From contig OY728119.1 of NCBI GenBank assembly GCA_963277665.1, positions 315,538,206-315,602,205 on the forward strand: 64,000 nucleotides of DNA, read 5' to 3'. The stretch is from Viscum album. Lineage: Eukaryota; Streptophyta; Magnoliopsida; Santalales; Viscaceae. Below, piece by piece: positions 63,358 to 64,000 of this stretch (positions within the stretch are counted from its first letter, which is position 1; every line of letters starts with the position of its first letter). The position numbers were made by a program, and so were the translations under genes. The notes beneath the pieces are model-generated. The model was not told where the DNA came from. It saw nothing but the letters and a program-made list of their open reading frames with translations, and made no database searches.

Positions 63358-63378
63358 GGCATCATCATTTTAAAAAAA
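62562..63378 (+). mobile_element. LINE 3' fragment inside the copia B LTR
   Basis: An ~815 bp insert with the last part of a LINE ORF2 and a terminal A7 (63372-63378). The A tail at the junction and plus orientation suit a 5'-truncated LINE insertion. It differs in sequence from the LINE at 7200. The LTR lacks about 230 bp at this point, so insertion came with a deletion or was followed by one. Confidence 0.75.
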
Positions 63379-63752
63379 TGTATTTTCAGAAACCATGATG
63401 ACATATGTTCATAGTGAAGTTAGGTACATTGAGTTGTTGTGACTAATAATTAATTAATGAATAATCCTAGAAATAATTTATCCCTTATTATTTAATAGAG
63501 GGTGGTATCTTAGGCCCTTTGATATAAAATTAAATACTTAATTAAATCCATGTCCATGGTGTTATATCTGAAATTTCATTTTTTTGAAAATAGAATAAAT
63601 ATACATCAATCACATAGGTTGACAACACTAGTGTGTAACTTTATTAATTAGATAAATCAAGAAAAATGGATTATATCACACAATGTGTTCATGTGAGGTT
63701 TTATGTAATTTCATAATTAACTTCTTTCTCTATGGGATCCATGATTTGAGGT

Positions 63753-64000
63753 TGTACACACATCGTATATTATCGAATTTTCAAAATTTTATAACCTACT
63801 TGATACTGTAAAAGTGGTGAGCAGGTTCAAACCATAAAGAGCATGGGGTCTAACTCAATAAAATTATCTTATTGCGAAATTTTCAGGAAGAAAAAAAGTT
63901 TGTGGAATTCCTAATTTTTTTATTATTTTAATAGAACTAAAAATTGATAAATTGAAAAAAATGTAGTATAAAAAATTGTGATGAACTCTGTTTCAAAAAA
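63753..64000 (-). repeat. Possible reversed Athila-type LTR end
   Basis: Copia LTR text stops here and TGTACACACATCG begins. On the minus strand the text AGGTTCAAACCATAAAGAGCATGGGG reverses to a form like the CTCTATGGGTTCGAA stretch near the end of the solo LTR at 46542. The window ends before this can be checked. Confidence 0.3.

Larger units (their letters stand above)
62298..63752 (+). repeat. 3' LTR of copia B, interrupted and cut
   Basis: Starts TGTTGAAGTCGGTTCCCTAG, follows the copia A/B LTRs to about 62562, resumes at about 63379 (TGTATTTTCAGAAACCATGATG), and runs to about 63750 (AACTTCTTTCTCTATGGG). The gap holds a LINE piece in place of about 230 bp of LTR. Beyond 63753 the text no longer matches. 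Confidence 0.82.
41625..64000 (+). mobile_element. Ty1/copia element B, split by a nested chromovirus
   Basis: 5' LTR (41625-43716), primer site (43719), first ~180 bp of leader, then a 12.5 kb gypsy insertion (43913-56412), then the remaining leader (56413-58860), gag (58870-59200), unresolved pol region, and the 3' LTR (62298 onward). LTRs and leader are those of the copia A family. The window ends before the element is fully closed. Confidence 0.8.

Overview
The window looks like intergenic DNA from a flowering plant with a large, old, repeat-rich nuclear genome. It is very A+T-rich. Nearly every recognisable coding remnant comes from a plant retroelement: Ty1/copia, Ty3/gypsy chromovirus, Athila-type gypsy, L1-type LINE or tRNA-derived SINE. 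I found no host protein gene, rRNA, functional tRNA gene, CRISPR array or bacterial feature. Almost all reading frames carry stops and frameshifts. Open frames are short because the elements are decayed, and most were recognised only by following conserved motifs through stops.

Layout. 1-3230: decayed copia pol (integrase, RT, RNase H). 3230-7200: mostly unassigned, with an LTR-like block at 5091-6200 that resembles 39302-40300. 7200-11063: 5'-truncated LINE (endonuclease end, RT, zinc finger, RNase H). 11064-21719: complete but dead copia element A with two ~2 kb LTRs, primer site, gag and pol. A SINE with a clear target duplication sits inside its gag. 21720-24852: low-complexity and unassigned DNA that may be an LTR. 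24853-41624: a minus-strand chromovirus (C). It was broken by a G+C-rich LINE derivative that carries only ORF1 (25762-28150, inside the integrase) and by an Athila-type element (29544-36722, inside the RT). 41625 to the window end: copia element B. It is split by a second minus-strand chromovirus (43913-56412), whose left LTR in turn holds an Athila-family solo LTR (45250-46542). The 3' LTR of B holds a LINE RNase H fragment with an A tail.

The elements do not work together as genes. They form a record of insertions in sequence. A plausible order is chromovirus C, then Athila, LINE derivative and copia B into it, then chromovirus B into copia B, then the solo-LTR parent into chromovirus B. 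The most unusual items are the ORF1-only LINE derivative, the ~188-bp triple repeats in both chromovirus-B LTRs, an 18-bp palindromic motif shared by unrelated element families, and the gag-protease Athila derivative that lacks RT. Edges without a target duplication or LTR terminus are approximate (tens to hundreds of bases).
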